Positions 53,101 to 64,000 of a stretch of DNA of 64,000 bases are shown piece after piece. Position 1 is the first letter of the stretch. Each line of letters opens with the position of its first letter. The position numbers were made by a program, and so were the translations under genes. The DNA comes from Pegea sp. RAD2-039 (lineage: Eukaryota > Chordata > Thaliacea > Salpida > Salpidae). The notes under the pieces were generated by a model. The model did not search any database and was not told the DNA's origin. It was given only the letters and a program-made list of their open reading frames with translations. The stretch spans positions 62,001 through 126,000 of the forward strand of contig JAQGEQ010000240.1 in the NCBI GenBank assembly GCA_034620365.1. The letters run 5' to 3'.

Positions 53101-54826
53101 AAAACGTCACGGATTGAATCTGTTTTCAATTTGTGTAGGATGCTACCTAAGAAAATATGTTCATAAAATACGATTAAAATTTGATTCTTTGTTTTGTTAA
53201 TCTGCTTTTGATGGAGAAAGATTCAATTTTGTTGCAAAAAATTATTAATATCTTAATGACTAATATCAAGAAACGTTATTACAGATTCTTATCTAAAGAT
53301 TTTCAATTTAGAATTTATCCTAATTATAAGTTTGATATTTTAGATGTTCTGAAGATAAAAGTTTTAAATTCGAAGATTCAACCTCTCCCAAAATTTCTCG
53401 CATCAGTTTTGATCTAAAAGGAATCTTTCAATTATTTAACGAAGTAAGAAGTAGATTGTTAAAAAATTATTCATTAATAAATTGACTTGAAGCAGATGTA
53501 CATTCATTGTGAAGTAATTCTGTGTGCCTTAGATAGTCCAGACTCACAAACATGTAATTATGAATGCTCACATAAAAGCAAGCGAGACACCCAGGTAATT
53601 GCAACATTTTATATTACAAGTAACATTTCATAAAAATATCATGTTACAAATAAAGATTTCATCATTTTGTCAGTAAACAAAATACTAAAACTTAATAGAG
53701 AGAAGATGTAACAAATTGTTCTTTTTGAAACCTCTTTTGTTAAGTCGTCAGCAGTTTAAGTTTAGAATTCCAAGAAACTTTATTAATCTTTATCTAAATA
53801 CTTACAATTGTTACAATATCATATTTAGTTTTTGTAACGTGCACTAGAACATCCACATACGATTTTGCAGATAAGTAGAATTATAATAAATCATTTATAA
53901 TACACATTTTGTATTAAATTATAGGAATTGTTGTAGTTAAATCAACCAAATTAAATAAACTGGTTTGACGTCAGAAGAAACTTGTAGAGTCTTGTGAATA
54001 ATTTCAATACTCTAATCAAAATAATAATTATCAAATGTTGGAGTGTGAAACTGGGATAATGTCAAAGATGTTTTTTTACTTAGAAATTATTCAGAAATCT
54101 TGTTCACGTGCGTTCTGATCGAATAAAGATTGTAGCAGACTCAAAAGATGGTCAAAACCTTTTAATAAAAAAAACAAAACCCAAAAATGATGATGTAAAA
54201 AGCATCAAAAAATTTGCAAAATCTGAGAGTTCAAATTACCCAGAAAAATTCACAGTGAAGCCTCGCGAAGCAGTTGAAGTAGTAAAAGCACCAGCTCTAA
54301 TAAGTGACAAAGGTTTGCTAGTTTATTAACTACTTATTTGAAACATCATCTTAATTATAAAGTTGTTTTCAGAAAATCACCAGGCGGAACAACTTTCTGT
54401 AAGTTTTCTTTATATACTTATCTGCTTATAAGTTAAGAAGTTTGATTTCAGGCTGCCTCTGATAATGACTCTCCAGAAGCAACTGAAAACGGAAACCGAA
54501 ATTTTGGTGATTATTGAAAATTACTTTTAACAATTCAAAATTATTCTCAATTTGAATAGAAGAAATTTAGTTTATTTTTAATGAAATAATTCACTTCAAA
54601 TTAAATTAGGTTTTTAAACCACATCTTATTAATGGTAGTCTCTAACTTCATAACTTTAAGATTAAAACGTATTTTTCTGTTTAATATTAAACATAAAACA
54701 TTATAAAGTAGTTTCATTACTTCAAATCTATTTCAAATTGGTTATTTGTTTTTTTCAGCTGCAAAATTGACCACTTCTGATAATCTGATAGTATTGTGTT
54801 TGTTGTTTTTAATAAATAGCTTTTAA
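50163..54826 (+). CDS. Secreted/GPI-anchored C-type lectin plus zona pellucida domain protein
   Basis: Fifteen exons join in exact phase: 50163-50369, 50910-51053, 51369-51497, 51574-51661, 51736-51810, 52037-52242, 52374-52490, 52546-52755, 52938-53050, 53344-53443, 53496-53594, 54084-54312, 54373-54398, 54452-54506, 54759-54826 (TAA), total 621 aa. Signal peptide: LLFIYLLFVCSS. C-type lectin-like domain about 32-180 (CYNFIQENVSFVEASKRC, YWISISNDL, WINEVCDKKAFPLCE) without EPN/QPD or WND calcium-sugar motifs, so sugar binding is doubtful. ZP domain about 225-488: CSSHTLRVACEL, DDCGTTAE, VVYKNAL, ITCRY, then ZP-C with LLRNGCSED, SFDLKGIFQLFNE and YIHCEVILC. A furin-type KSKR follows, then a hydrophilic spacer and a hydrophobic C-terminus (LIVLCLLFLINSF) with no cytoplasmic tail, as for GPI attachment. 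ZP modules polymerise into extracellular filaments after cleavage. Partner unknown. Confidence 0.9.
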
Positions 54827-54829
54827 TGA

Positions 54830-54835
54830 AATAAA
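54830..54835 (+). terminator. Candidate polyadenylation signal of the CTLD-ZP gene
   Basis: AATAAA four bases after the stop codon. Another lies further downstream near 55125, so the exact 3' end is open. Confidence 0.4.
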
Positions 54836-57800
54836 AGATAGTGAGGAAGTTACGTTTTACTTTTAACGTCAGTTTGATTACTTTCGTAAAATTCGTAGTA
54901 TTATTGTAACAAAGAGATATTTAAATAACATTTTAGTTCTTATGAAAACTCTTGCATGTTTTCTTTAATAACATTACTTTATTTTTTATGCTACTTGCTT
55001 AAGATTTCAAAATGTATAAAACTGTACTGCAACATATCAGCTATGTACTTTGGTTATCAAGAATATCTTGGATGTTGACATTTATATCTTGAATTTATTC
55101 TTCTTGTGTAAATATAGAGTATAATAAACGATTTGTTTGTGTCCTATTTGCTTGAATCTCATTTTTACAGAAATGTTTGGATTTGATTTTATTAAATTAT
55201 AATATTTTTTAGATTAAAGTATTAAAATTCGTTGACAATTTTAAATTGGAACATATGATGAATATTTTAATGACTGATTTACCTATTTTGCAAAAAATTA
55301 GGGATTTCATAATTTCATAAATTACTTGTAAATGGTATTTGCACTTATATTAAAGGCAAGAATATTTTAACTACTTTATTGAGTAACATGAATAAATAAA
55401 TATTAATAATCTGAAATAATTTGTTTAGATACTACATTTAAGAGTTGAACACTTTTTTGAAAATATTGTAGCAAAAATATGTTGCTGATAATTCCAAACT
55501 TGACTAATTACTTTACAAATTTTACCAGATTTTTTTTTGTTTCAAAGAATCATTTTATGATTAAGAAATCAGGTATAGTTTCTGTAAGCTTGAGGTTTAC
55601 GATTTTTCTGGTGATCAGCTTTGTTAATAAACGTCATTAGAAAAGATTTCTCATTAAATAAGAATTTTTAAAGATTCTTAAACCTAAACCAGTACGTTTA
55701 TAAAAACTTTATATTTTTAACACATTATCCTACTAATGATGAAAAAACTAATGAACAATTAGTAGTTTGCAAATTGTTAGAGATTAGACTACTTGTTAAG
55801 CTATCAAGTTAGTTTAAACTCAACTATTATTAAAAAAATAGTTTGATTAATTTAGAACCTTGAGTTATAAAAAAATCTTTAAAGGATATTCTTACCTCTA
55901 GAAAGCTTGTTCTACAAAAGATCTTATACTTGGTGGTTTAAAGAATATGATAAAATAGATTATGAATGTTTAAAATTCTATGACAAAAAATGATTTTTGT
56001 AATTGTGTGCTTCTCAAAGTTTGATAATTAAATCAGTTTATTTTCAATGTTTTGTAAAAACAAAATTTGAAGGTAAATGATTCAAGTACGCTCAAAAAAC
56101 TAATCAGATTACGATCTTAGTTTTTATCTGTAACTTTTAAGCTGTTTTAATTATTTTCAAAACATAATACGTTTTCCAATAATTAGTATGTAATGCTGAA
56201 TTTAATTATGATAATAATTTCCATCGTTTATTTATTGCTTAGAATTAAGAATGATAATTTCAAAATGATAATAGATTTTTGAACAGTAAAACTTAAAATA
56301 GAAACAATTAAAAATTATATAACGAAGTTTATAGAAACAAAATTTCAAGCTTTCAATTTGATTAATGCTTTATACTTGCCAGTGTATCCAACTTCTGATG
56401 GCTTTAACAAGTACATTCTTAGAGAACTTTTTTTTGTTTGTTATAACAATAAATTCTAATTAAAACTGTTTTTTTGCGTGTAAAAAATATTTAGTAATCT
56501 TTAAAGTTTCTAGCTTAACACCTTTTTGATTCATGAAAGGATCAGTTTTATAAAAAAATGCTGCAAAGTGAAACAAACTTTATCATCCGGTTAACTAGAC
56601 TTACAAAAATCAGGACAATGACTAAATATTTATGTTTTATTAAATTAAATCGTTAATCATCTTGTAACCAAAAAAGTTTTAAAATATTTATTCTATAAAA
56701 AAAGAACAACAAATCATAAAAGTTATTGAAAAGTGTTTTGAACACCAACAAGATAAAACATTTGAAATTTCAAAGTTGAAATCTGCCCGTGGGCTTCACT
56801 AACTTAACTGACACGCTTGTCAAGGTTCAACATACTAAAGCTTAAATTTGAAATATAATTTGAATAAATTGCTTCGCTAATTGTTGCTAATTTTAGAGAG
56901 TTGTTGAAACACTCAAAACTTTTAGATTTTAGTTCAAGTTGCATAAAAGACGAAGTAATTAAAAAAATAATTTCTGGTTTTTAAGTAATTGTTAAAACGA
57001 ACGGAAAAGTTGCAATCAATTGGATCATCAAAATATTGTTTTGTTGATCTATACTTTTTGAAAAACCTAAAGAAGTTCGACAATATAAAAACTGTTCTTA
57101 ATTAAAACTGGTTTCAGCAAAAATTTAAACAAATCAATTTTATTCTTTTAACCAATTTATAAAGTCTGTTGAAATTTTATTTGTTACAAATATCAGCTTG
57201 ATATATGTCGTAGTTTTGAAAAGTTTTAAAGTAAATTGATTTATTTTGAGCAACTCAATAAATCGAATATGACGTCATGTTGAGATGTTTAATCATCGGC
57301 GACAGAAATCAATAAATTTGAACGAAAAATCTTAATAAAATTGCTGTTATATTTACTAAGATCCGCGCTTTAAGTACAGCGACATAATAATGTTCCTATA
57401 AAGGTTCCCAGACCCTAATAATGTTTCATTACTTTAAAATCTCTTAGTAATGGTAAATAGTAAAACAACTTCAAATCTTTATTTGCTAGTTTGAAATGAG
57501 GTTTTGGTGCAAAAGTTGCTTACAACTTTTTTTAATTGCGAAAATTTATGTTTTGAAGTTGTTTTATGCAGTATAGGTAAAAATATGCTTGAAATGGTAT
57601 TGTAACTATATTGAATAAAAACATATGTTTCAATATGAATTATGTTATGACATCATTTTTTCTTGAAAATTTCATTCCATATGTGCTGAAATATTCTACA
57701 TATGTTAAAAAGCAAAGTTTCAAAGTTTTCAATTCATTTTGAGTAAAATTATAAATCAGCTTCGAAAAAATAAATCCTGATAATTAGGATAAAGTCTTTT

Positions 57801-59700
57801 GAAAATTTGGCATACTAAAGCTTTATATTAAGTAAAGGAAGATTTGAGACTTTTAGCTAAATATCTTCTTTTGTACCACTTTACTATTCATCAGATTAAA
57901 CTTTACAATTCGTTTTCAAAATATTTTATTTCTTAAGCATACACTATTAAATAAAGATTCTTAATTTACCGATAAAATACGCTTGCTTTCACTTTGAAAC
58001 ACTCAAAACATGAAAACAGATAAAATCTTGATGTATAAAGTATCAATAAGAGGCCGATCTTTCAAACATGACTGAACAAAGAAGACTCTACGACCACTTC
58101 AGCTAAAAATCAATATTCGATTCTTGAAAGAATATTTCCAGTGGTATGTTTGAGGTTCGATTTATCTAGAATAGTTGCATATCGATTACATACTTTTTTG
58201 AATAATTCAATTTTTCAAAATTGTTGGTAATGTAAGAGTTCAGTTATATAATAATTTCTATAAAATAAATTTATAATTTCGAAAGTTTTTAAACTAAAAA
58301 ACTTTGCTTACAATTAAAGTCAGGGGTTCACATCTTTCTAGGTACTACTTTTAATTCAACGGACTGACAAAGATATGTTCTTTGAAAAAACTTATTAACA
58401 ACTTTGAGTTTTTAATTTAAGACCAAAATAATTGTTCTGATAAAATTCATTTATTTAGATATCGGTTTAAAAGAAACTTTTTTAGATTTGACAGTAAAAA
58501 TTCCATTTTTGGGGTTTTTTATAAGACTCGTTTTCATGTCAGTGAAAACTGATAAAATTTACATTGTTTGGAACAACTTTCTGATGATGTGAATTAAAAC
58601 TGCTTAAAATTCAGAACAAATGAATATTGTCTATAAATTATTTAGAAGTAAAATAAATTGCTAGTTGATAATTTAAAACAATTGTAGACTAAACTTCTTA
58701 TTATTTGCGTTAGACTTTGAGTTTTGTTGATTCTTTTACCTTTACATTTATGCTAAATGAGTTTTGGAATTCTATAAAGCAAAGTATTAAAGACGAAAAT
58801 AAGAAATATTTTCGAGAAAAGTGATATTCCTGTTGACTTGAAGTATTTAACTTCCGCAATCATTTGAATCATATTTTATAGAAATGTACTTTATGATCTC
58901 TAAGGTTCAAAGGTTACTGAAAATTGAATAAAATTTGACTGTAGAAGTTATTTGTAATAAGATTTACAATTTATTTTCCGGAGTTTTAAACAAATGTTTA
59001 ATACATTGAAGCTTTAAATTTTTTTTAGTCACTATATAACTTTAATTATATGAAAGATCAAAAAGATTTTAGGAAATGAATTTTATTGGTGGTCTTATTA
59101 CATGCAATGAAGTTTTAGTTGAGGTAGCTTTTTACAACTACAGTTATATCAGTTTATACAAATTGTGAAATAAGCTTTGTATTAATATTTCTTCTTTCTT
59201 CTGTAAAAATATCTTATTTTAAATAAATCTCGAAATTGTTTATCTTTTTTCCAATTAATTCTCAAGTACGCTGATATTTCGATTGCTTCAAATTTACAAG
59301 AGATTTATTGTAAAGCTTGAAATACTAATATTTGAACAATTTTATTAAGATGATATGTTTTGTTTAAATAAAACACTTAATCAAGTTCTAAAAAATAGTG
59401 AAACAAAATAGTGAAAAGCTAAGATTATTAGACTTAAGTAAAGAAATAACTATCATATGTAAACTTGAAAAATAGTTGAATTCTCAAAATTTGTATAGTA
59501 ATAAAGAAAGTTGATTTAGCTTTTGGAAATAAGAAAAAAAATATTCTTATTAAGTGACGACGTAAGAAAGTTTTATGATTTATACGAGACCATGTCAAGG
59601 CTTGTTAAATAGTGTTGTTGATCGTGTGAGTTAGCAATGCTATATTATTCTGTAATTTGTACAACTTTATTTTCTTGTTTAAAGCAATTATTTTTCTTTC
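54836..59700. other. 4.9 kb AT-rich intergenic DNA, nothing recognised
   Basis: No open frame with domain or splice support on either strand. The region is rich in A and T runs and short ORFs only. One TGACGTCA lies at 57270-57277. Confidence 0.5.
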
Positions 59701-59714
59701 AAACAAATCAACAG

Positions 59715-60158
59715 CACGCTTGCAGCTATTGAACTTGACAACCAACCGTTTGTAGCTGCAATTGATTTAAATTCGACAGCCCCCTTGTATTCATTTTGTA
59801 TTTCTTGGAAACAGAGATAACTTTTCAGTCGTAAAATTAATCAAACAGTGTTTCTTTCTACAAATTCGACTCATAAGTCTCTCATTTCTATTTAATTAGA
59901 TAAAATTTTACCTGGAGCGTGTAAAATGACTTTAAAAGCTAAAAAACCGTTACCACAAATTATGTAGTTGAATACGAATAGTGTCAAGTGCTTCTAATTT
60001 TTATAACTAGTTCTAATGTAAAAGAAATGACAGAAAGATTACATTTCAGAAATTTTGGTTGAGAATAGGATCTGTTCCACAGATAGTTGACTCAATAGAA
60101 AATGTGAGTGACAAGAAAGGTTTACATTTCAAAGCTTACATTCGAACCGGTGTAATAG
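59715..60158 (+). pseudogene. Isolated FN3-like exon fragments (tentative)
   Basis: Three protein-like islands on the plus strand. (a) From a tgcag acceptor at 59726, IELDNQPFVAAIDLNS and then SFCISWKQ, like the first half of an FN3 domain, but ending in a stop with no GT donor. (b) Around 59898, RDKILPGACKMTLKAK, like the L-x-PG turn of an FN3 second half. (c) 60050-60158 after a ttacatttcag acceptor, with GSVPQIVDSIENVSDKKGL ending at G|gt in phase 1, like an FN3 start but with F where W is expected. They could be remnants of FN3 exon duplication from the giant gene 18 kb away, or poorly resolved exons of a real gene. Weak evidence. Confidence 0.25.
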
Positions 60159-63100
60159 GTACTGCTTTTGCTGACAGAATTTTCTATATCAGTTTGGAAA
60201 AGTTTTATAATTGACAATTGTATATTTAGAAAACCTATAGGTTATATTTGCAAAAACAACGAGACTTAGATAAACCCTAAAAAAAATTCAAATTCGCTCT
60301 TTGCTTTGAAATTTTTTTCCAGTTATTTTGCGCCAGTTTAAATGCCAAAAACTTCAGAGCTTTATCAAGATTATTAAAAATTAATCGCTCAAGTTTTTGA
60401 TGTCAGTAAGTATCTATGACCATAAGAATAGGTGCTCAGCTGTGTGAGACCTTCTAACTACTCTCAACCACCATACATAAGGTTTGCCTGTAAGACAAGT
60501 TTACCGTAACTTAGTTTTGTTGGCCCATTAAGCTGCATAGGTCAAAGGGCTAAAACAAATCAGCCGAATTTTTACTATGTCTTCGATCTCAACGTGAGAT
60601 TCGGATCATCTTAAACTTGTAATACAATTGAAATCTTCTCCACACTACCAGACAAGTGGACAGTTTAAGTAAGAATCAGAAAATAATTTCTACTGTCTTG
60701 AAAAAGTCATCTAAATTCAGGTTCTTTTACGAGCGGCTTGCTGTCGGATATAGTTAAATGATTCAGTAGATTTGCTTTCAACTTGTAATTTTTAAACTTT
60801 TTATGAAAACTTTGAAGAAAAGAATTTAACAGATCACTTTTCATTTTTGGACTATTAAAATGTTCAGATCTGCTTATTAATTGTTTGTTTTTTGTCATAT
60901 ATTTATATCAACTCTTTCGTGTGATGCAAACTAAGCATTTCTGTAGAAATATTTTTTTTTGCCCGAGGGCAAGCACGAAGAGAGAGTCACCTTTTTCCCG
61001 TCTTGTATAGCTTCTTTCATCAGCTGATTCAGTCGCTTCACTTTTCTGCTATTTCTTTACTGTGTTTGGTTTTCGAAATCACTTTAGAGAAATTTATAAA
61101 AAAACTAAAAGTGTGTCAGAGATCTTATTTTTACTGAAAGTGAATTTTTTGATTGATTTTTTTTCAATTTTGATATTTGAGATATCTTTAAAGTATTAAT
61201 TTATTGATTTTTTATAATAAAATTCGAGCAGTTAAACTGCGAGATTTTGTAAAACTTTTCAGCATTATCGTAAAGAAAAAAACGAAGTCGTTTTATTCGA
61301 TGCAATTCATTAGAAATAGGTTTATGTTTTACAAATAGTCAAAAGTAATTTTTAATTGTGATAAATAATTTAGGTAATAAAGTGAGTTTTTTGAAGGAGT
61401 TTCTTTACTCATTTCTTTTAATAGCGTCGTTTACTGTTGATTATTTACTAAATTTATGATGTTTGACAACAATAAAAGTTTAGTTTTAGCTATTAAATTT
61501 CTTAGAATCATTTTATACTTAACAAAATATGAATTAAGTTTATGTGACAAGCAGAAGATTTAGTCAATATGTTTGTTAAGCTGCGAAATTCAGCTGCTGT
61601 TTGACATTTAGATAAACTTTATAAACTAAATTTTACTTGATTAGACTTCCTCTATAAATAATCCGAAAAAAGCTTCCTCTTGGTTTTCTTGTTAAGTAAC
61701 ATCTAGTTGTACTTTAAGCCTAAACTTGAGCTTAGATATAGATTAAGTAAAACAACTTAACTCTTATTAATCTTATCTGCTGTAGATGAGTGTTAATAAA
61801 AAACCTTTACCATGATTGATCGTCTTAACTACTTATAGAACGATTTAAAATTAATTGAATAATCTATTAGCGCGGCTATTTATTTGCACTTTGGTTAAAC
61901 TTTTGTTGATATAATGATAAAAAAGGCTTTGAGAAATTAACCTATCCTTTTTATTTTTAACGTATTAAAGTAGCAGCATGAGTTAGCTATTGACGGCACA
62001 ACATTGTCTTTGAATATATCAGTAGATTAAAAGAAAAGATAACAGTCTTTCAAATCATGCAGTCGTTTCCAAATTGTTTTACATTTGTAAGTGTCGTTCA
62101 GACGAAACAATACATCAAGTCCTTTAACTAGCAGTTGCTGTTTAACTTTTCAAATTTATTAGCTTGTTTGTATGATAACTACAAAACTTGAAATTGATTA
62201 AAGGAGTTTTAACAGAGAAATAAAGAAAGTTTTGATTCTTCTAAAGTTTTTTAGCCATAAAGCTGTGTGAAACTAAATAAGGCTTATTACTAAATTTCAG
62301 TTTAGATTTTATGAGTATCTAAAAAATTTTTATTATTCATTACAGAAAACTTTAGTCAATTGTTTTTAACCATTTTAATTTACTTTTAAAAGTTGGTGAA
62401 GAAGGAGGTAAGTTTATTCGCTTGATTAACTTTAATACAAATTCATTTGTTTGAATAACATTTATGCTAAGCCGTTCAATTTTAATACTTGTAGAGAAAT
62501 TACTATAACTTTTTTCTTGGTGTCATCTTCTGCCGGATTGTTTGTTTTAACATTGTTCAACAACTTCTACACAAAGCAGAAATTCTCTTCGAAATCTTTT
62601 GTCAAAATGAAAATCAGATTTAATTACAGTTACAGAAAGATTCTTTCAAATCTAGATTAAACTATGATTCATTTGTAGTGGGGTAAAAACGTTGAATCTA
62701 GGCGCCAAATAATAGCGTGATTATCTGTAAATCTACAAGACCAATATACAGCAGGCTTTCTTGGAGTACTTGTGCTACCCACCTTGCTGCTGCTGTTGCT
62801 TCTCATAAGATAAAATTTCTACTTCAAGCAGCCGGTATGTAGAAGCGTGTGGTGGTTAGTCAAACACCAGTGACACTATGAGATTTTAGCAGATGCCGAA
62901 TGAAAGATATCTAATAGGTTGCATCTGTTTGGCGGCAACATTGTACAAATACTTATTATAAAAATTCATTTAGCATTGGTCAATTTTTTAACACTTGCTT
63001 GATAGATAAAATATAAATTGTAGTTTTTATCATTCTTTATTTGATGAGATTTTTGTCATTTTTATTATGTCTATTGAGTAAATTCACAAACATGCAAAAA

Positions 63101-64000
63101 GTCGAAAATTTCCATGAAATATTTGTGACATACTCTTTAATTTGCATCTTTTTTGACAGCCTTTTAGTTTTTTTTAAAACTCGACATTAAATTTTAAATT
63201 TTTCCATGTAGTATAAATTTAAAAGATGGTAAAATACCTAACTGCGCATAAATCTTTATTTTTTATGTAATATTTTGTTGTAATGAACAAATGAGACCAC
63301 GAAAGCTTAAAAGTCAAAGTTTTGACATTCAAGTTTTAGTCATGAAGACCATTTAATGACTTTTGATTATTCACATCATAAGTTAATTTACTTCGTAAAA
63401 AGACAATTAACTGAGGCACCAGGGAATGCTGAAAACTTGCTTTACTTAAAATCAACTTTTAAATTTTATGGTAGTATTTGATTTGAAAATAGTGCTAAAG
63501 TTTGCTACAAAAAATTCTTCTGTGTATATTTTTTTCTTTTGTTGTTTGGTAAAGTTGAATGTAAAGCATCATAACTGAAACGAATTTTTAAAGCTTTGAA
63601 TGAAATCTAACATTTTAAATTTTTTTATGCTGTGTAGAAACTATTAAATTCCTTTAAAAATTTACTTTCCAACTAATGAATTGATTTTCTTATCATGATG
63701 TTTTAAGTTGCAAAATTCAGTATTATTGTAGATTAAATTGTTTTGGTTCTCTAACCGGGAGTTTTACAAGCCTTTCCCTCAAAAGATATCCAATCATTTG
63801 TAACTCATAAAATAAATTTAGTATGTAACAAATAAGTCATGTTTGTTCAATTTATTCAACATGAATAATATTGTATAATATATAAAAAGTTATTTATAAA
63901 TAAAAATAGTTATTCAATTAACTTTTAATTTTTTATGGAACAAAATAGGTTATTAAAATTGTTAAATGAGTTATTTACGACCAGTAAATTTGATCTTCTT
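60159..64000. other. 3.8 kb of right flank with scattered less AT-rich islands
   Basis: Mostly AT-rich and featureless. Three stretches are noticeably less AT-rich and could be exons, 5' UTR or promoter of a gene extending beyond the window: about 60420-60660, about 60960-61080 and about 62690-62940. The last has a short GCT-type run (plus-strand frame reads L-repeats or CCCCC). None gives a convincing frame. A minus-strand frame at 60707-60898 (63 codons) lacks support. Confidence 0.35.

Noticed and set aside
53181-53417. 78-codon plus-strand frame near the ZP-C exons
   Set aside because: It overlaps exon 53344-53443 in another frame. The true frame gives CSED...SFDLKGIFQLFNE, which matches ZP-C and joins in phase to YIHCEV.
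62451-62660. 69-codon plus-strand frame with a hydrophobic middle
   Set aside because: No start context, splice partner or family similarity; base composition explains it.

Overview
The window is animal nuclear DNA: very AT-rich (roughly 70 percent A+T by eye), with intron-split genes, GT-AG introns often only 50-60 bp long, eukaryotic tRNA genes and a non-LTR retrotransposon fragment. The gene content (synaptotagmin-type protein, HIF prolyl hydroxylase, zona-pellucida-domain protein, fibronectin III matrix protein) points to an invertebrate metazoan. The sequence alone does not settle the phylum. All gene models were built by hand from reading frames, splice signals and phase agreement.

Layout. 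(1) 692-2718, plus strand: an eight-exon synaptotagmin-like gene (421 aa) with one N-terminal membrane segment and two C2 domains lacking the usual calcium-binding aspartates. (2) 5280-41577, plus strand: the main feature, a 36 kb gene with about 125 exons encoding a secreted giant of about 5,755 residues. It has a signal peptide, one degenerate von Willebrand A domain, 57 tandem fibronectin type III (FN3) domains, a helical linker and 3 more FN3 domains. Every exon phase agrees from ATG to stop. One FN3 intron holds two antisense tRNA genes (initiator Met and His) 5 bp apart, apparently one dicistronic Pol III unit. FN3 domains 43-50 grew by recent tandem duplication of a four-domain, 2.69 kb block. 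(3) 42986-45864, minus strand: a complete six-exon EGLN/PHD HIF prolyl-4-hydroxylase gene (302 aa) with an antisense, 5'-truncated LINE in its fourth intron. (4) 46860-47742, minus: a tentative small two-exon gene. (5) 48132-48684, plus: a two-exon gene for a 142-aa charged, coiled-coil protein of unknown function. (6) 50163-54826, plus: a 15-exon gene for a secreted or GPI-anchored C-type-lectin plus ZP-domain protein (621 aa). (7) 54827-64000: about 9 kb with no confident gene, but a few exon-like islands, one resembling isolated FN3 exons.

These look like independent neighbouring animal genes, not an operon. Two encode modular extracellular proteins (vWA-FN3 and CTLD-ZP). The most notable points are the near-uniform two-exon FN3 array and its recent expansion, the dicistronic tRNA pair inside it, the antisense LINE 41 bp from an EGLN splice donor, and clear over-representation of the palindrome TGACGTCA.
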